DNA of 64,000 bases from Ruminococcus sp. zg-924. Its GTDB lineage: Bacteria; Bacillota; Clostridia; Oscillospirales; Acutalibacteraceae. Every line of letters begins with the position of its first letter. The stretch's first letter is position 1. Shown here piece by piece: positions 61,668 to 64,000 of the stretch. The stretch lies in assembly GCF_024433635.1 (NCBI RefSeq), contig NZ_WNJZ01000001.1:186001-250000 (forward strand), read 5' to 3'. Both the position numbers and the translations under genes were made by a program. The notes below the pieces were generated by a model. That model saw nothing but the letters and a program-made list of their open reading frames with translations, did not search any database and had not been told where the DNA came from.

Positions 61668-63734
61668 ATGATTTTTAGGTACAAATTTGGTGAGCCAATA
61701 GAAACCGGCGCAGTTGTTGATTTTTGCGGTGTACAGGACTGTGAAAGCGGCAAGCCAAAGTATTTTTCTTTAGAAAACAGCGGCTTAAGCTTTAAAAGAA
61801 CGCTTAAGCCGGGCGTTGCAGTTTACGGTCTTGGTGAAAGCATAAGAGGAATCAATAAGCGGGGCTGGCATTACAAGAGCTTCTGCTCAGACGACCCTGT
61901 TCACACCGAGGATAAACAGTCGCTCTACGGTGCGCATAACTTTATTGTTGTTGACGAGGAACAGCCTTTTGGCGTGTTTGTAGATATACCGGGCAGAGTT
62001 GATTTTGACGTTTGTGCTGATAGGTATGATGTGCTTGAAATAGCGGCTGAGGACAGTAACTTTTATTTTTACGAGATAACCGGCGAAACGATAAAGGATA
62101 TAGTAAGACAGTTTCGCAAAATGATTGGAAAGAGCTACACTCCGCCGCTTTGGGCATTTGGTTATCAGCAGTGCCGCTGGAGCTATCCGGATGAGGCAAG
62201 CGTAAGAGCAGTGGCGGAGGGCTACAAAAACGCCGACATTCCGATTGACTCTATTTACCTTGATATCGACTATATGGAGGCTTACAAGGACTTTACGGTT
62301 GATAAAAGCAAGTTTCCTAATCTTCCTGCGCTCACATCGGAGTTTAAGGAGCAGGGAATTCACCTTGTACCGATAATAGACGCAGGCGTTAAAATTGAGG
62401 ACGGTTATGATGTTTACGAGGAGGGCGTTGAAAAGGGGTACTTCTGCAAGGATGAAAACGGCGAGAATTATGTTACTGCTGTGTGGCCGGGCAAAACGCT
62501 TTTTCCTGATTTTCTCAACAGCGACGCACGCCGTTGGTTTGGTATGAAGTATAAGTACCTTACCGATATGGGTATTGACGGCTTTTGGAACGATATGAAC
62601 GAGCCTGCGATTTTCTATACTGAAAAAGGTCTTGAAAGAGCGTGGTCATATGTTGAAAATGAAAAGGGCAAGCCGATTGATGTAAACAACTTTTTTGATT
62701 TGCGTGACGCCTTCGGAGGGCTTGCAAACAGCGAAGAGGATTACAAGGCAATTTACCACGATATGGACGGCAAGAAGATTTGCCACTATAAGGTGCATAA
62801 TCTTTACGGCTACAATATGACAAAAAGCGCCGCAGAAGCTCTTAATAAAATTATGCCGAACAAAAGAGCTTTGCTTTTCTCTCGTGCTTCATACATCGGT
62901 ATGCACCGCTTCGGCGGAATATGGATGGGCGACAACCAGTCGTGGTGGAGTCATATCCTGCTCAACCTTAAGATGTTGCCGTCGCTTAATATGTGCGGCT
63001 TTTTATACACAGGCGCAGACCTTGGCGGCTTTGGCGGGAACTGCACAAGAGATTTGCTTATGCGTTGGATTGCGCTTGGCATATTCTCGCCGCTTATGAG
63101 AAACCACTCAGCTCTCGGCACAAGGGCACAGGAGTGCTATAATTTTGAAAAACCGGAGGAATTCAGGGAGCTTATCAGACTGCGTTACCGCCTGATTCCT
63201 TACCTTTACAGCGAATTTAACAAGGCAAATGACAGCTATGATATGATGTTTAGACCACTGGCTTTTGATTACCATGAGGATAAATTCGCACGAAGCGTGG
63301 AGGATCAGCTTATGCTTGGCGATGAAGTTATGATTGCTCCTGTTTATGAGCAGAACGCAATTGGCAGATACGTTTACCTGCCGGAGGATATGCTTTTGGT
63401 GATGTTTGAAACAGCCGAGAAATATACGCTCAAAAAGCTTGAAAAGGGTCACCGCTTTATTGAGGTTCCACTTAACCGGGTTCCTGTTTTTATCAAGAAG
63501 AACAGACTTCTGCCGCTGTGCAGACCCTCTGCCAACACCAAGCAGATGCGACTTGATAAGATAGAGCTTTTCGGTTGGGTTGATGAAAAAGCGGAATATG
63601 AGCTTTACACAGATGACGGAATTTCAAAGCAGAATAAGGGAGAAAAAACGATAAGGTTTACAGCTGACAACGGCAGAGTTTTATCAGACTGTGCCGAGGT
63701 TGAGGTTTCCGATGGGGGCGTTGTCTTTGGCTGA
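61668..63734 (+). CDS. Glycoside hydrolase family 31 alpha-glucosidase
   Basis: This 688-residue protein has the GH31 layout: an N-terminal beta-sandwich, TIM barrel and C-terminal sandwich. The nucleophile Asp is in FWNDMNEPAIF and the acid-base Asp in HRFGGIWMGDNQSWW. GADLGGFGGNCTRDLLMRW is also canonical. No signal peptide is seen, so it is cytosolic and probably splits maltose or isomaltose units. The next gene overlaps its end by 23 bases. Confidence 0.94.
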   Translation: MIFRYKFGEPIETGAVVDFCGVQDCESGKPKYFSLENSGLSFKRTLKPGVAVYGLGESIRGINKRGWHYKSFCSDDPVHTEDKQSLYGAHNFIVVDEEQPFGVFVDIPGRVDFDVCADRYDVLEIAAEDSNFYFYEITGETIKDIVRQFRKMIGKSYTPPLWAFGYQQCRWSYPDEASVRAVAEGYKNADIPIDSIYLDIDYMEAYKDFTVDKSKFPNLPALTSEFKEQGIHLVPIIDAGVKIEDGYDVYEEGVEKGYFCKDENGENYVTAVWPGKTLFPDFLNSDARRWFGMKYKYLTDMGIDGFWNDMNEPAIFYTEKGLERAWSYVENEKGKPIDVNNFFDLRDAFGGLANSEEDYKAIYHDMDGKKICHYKVHNLYGYNMTKSAAEALNKIMPNKRALLFSRASYIGMHRFGGIWMGDNQSWWSHILLNLKMLPSLNMCGFLYTGADLGGFGGNCTRDLLMRWIALGIFSPLMRNHSALGTRAQECYNFEKPEEFRELIRLRYRLIPYLYSEFNKANDSYDMMFRPLAFDYHEDKFARSVEDQLMLGDEVMIAPVYEQNAIGRYVYLPEDMLLVMFETAEKYTLKKLEKGHRFIEVPLNRVPVFIKKNRLLPLCRPSANTKQMRLDKIELFGWVDEKAEYELYTDDGISKQNKGEKTIRFTADNGRVLSDCAEVEVSDGGVVFG

Positions 63735-64000
63735 TAAGAACAAAAAAAGACGCTACACTCTTGGCGAAGAGATTTTTAATTCCGTATCTCACGGTGCAGG
63801 CGGTGCATTGGCAATAGCCGGAACAGTAGTGCTTATTATATGCTCGGCTATATATTCCGATGCGTGGGCGGTTGTGAGCAGTTGCATTTACGGCGCTTCA
63901 CTTATCATTCTGTATACAATGTCCACTCTCTATCACGCTATAACCAACGAGAAAGCGAAGAAATTTTTCCGCATAATGGACCACAACACAATCTTCTTCC
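63712..64000 (+). CDS. Hemolysin III family membrane protein (3' truncated by window end)
   Basis: About 96 residues are visible. The frame starts at an ATG at 63712, behind TTGAGG and inside the end of the GH31 gene (a TTG at 63727 is an alternative start). It reads RYTLGEEIFNSVSHGAGGAL and later STLYHAITNEKAKKFFRIMD with DHNTIF, the signature of YqfA/hemolysin III (PAQR-like) proteins with conserved His and Asp metal-site residues. The function in Firmicutes is unclear. The remaining membrane segments lie outside the window. Confidence 0.85.
   Translation, partial: MGALSLADKNKKRRYTLGEEIFNSVSHGAGGALAIAGTVVLIICSAIYSDAWAVVSSCIYGASLIILYTMSTLYHAITNEKAKKFFRIMDHNTIFF

Noticed and set aside
1-64000. 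tRNA or rRNA genes, CRISPR arrays, prophage or intact transposons
   Set aside because: No cloverleaf with CCA-like ends, no evenly spaced repeats, and no transposase or integrase reading frames were found.

Overview
The window looks like chromosomal DNA from an anaerobic, endospore-forming gut Firmicute, most likely Oscillospiraceae/Ruminococcaceae. The evidence is sipL-spoIVA, spoIVB-spo0A, a dockerin-bearing secreted protein, AdhE, rubrerythrin and Clostridia-type housekeeping genes. The species cannot be read from the sequence. Most of it is core genome. I saw no tRNA, rRNA, CRISPR array, prophage or intact insertion sequence.

Layout. 1-4.2 kb: the end of an FtsX-type permease, then the spore-coat pair sipL-spoIVA. 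4.2-11.95 kb: a minus-strand aromatic amino acid operon aroF-tyrA-aroB-aroA-aroC-pheA plus an HMGL-like aldolase. Its leader encodes an unlisted 31-residue Phe/Tyr-rich peptide, an attenuator terminator and a competing antiterminator pairing. 12-16.6 kb: a three-part polyprenyl-sugar glycosylation set (GtrA, YfhO, GT2). 16.6-22.2 kb: radC, rpsB-tsf and nth-lepA-DUF3783. 22.3-27.8 kb: a HAD phosphatase, an AlkD-like protein, a dockerin protein and a CtpE-like P-type ATPase. 28-33.2 kb: spoIVB, spo0A and adhE with a Rex-like site. 33.8-38.1 kb: a secreted protein of unknown function, dCMP deaminase, and an amino-acid ABC operon whose binding protein is circularly permuted. 38.2-41.4 kb: an AT-richer three-gene FtsX-type ABC operon behind a promoter-proximal terminator. 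41.6-50.2 kb: glyA, a zinc-ribbon/PASTA/YARHG protein, an XRE/zinc-ribbon regulator, a Cys-rich protein, nnr, mtnN, rsmE, rarA and a DUF6472 protein. 50.4-55.2 kb: a PncC-like protein and one 1,309-residue MalQ-GlgP fusion. 55.2-64 kb: a LacI-like remnant, a small acidic protein, rubrerythrin, rnmV-holA-comEC, HIT, DegV, a GH31 alpha-glucosidase and the start of a hemolysin III-family gene.

How the parts fit. The aro operon supplies chorismate, phenylalanine and tyrosine precursors and appears to sense charged tRNA-Phe/tRNA-Tyr by ribosome stalling. The MalQ-GlgP fusion and the GH31 enzyme handle alpha-glucans. Three sporulation loci sit close together. The most unusual items are the Phe/Tyr attenuator, the permuted binding protein, the degenerate Spo0A receiver domain, the MalQ-GlgP fusion with an internal ribosome-binding site, and the LacI-like remnant beside it. 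All function calls rest on reading motifs and family resemblance by eye; no database search was run.
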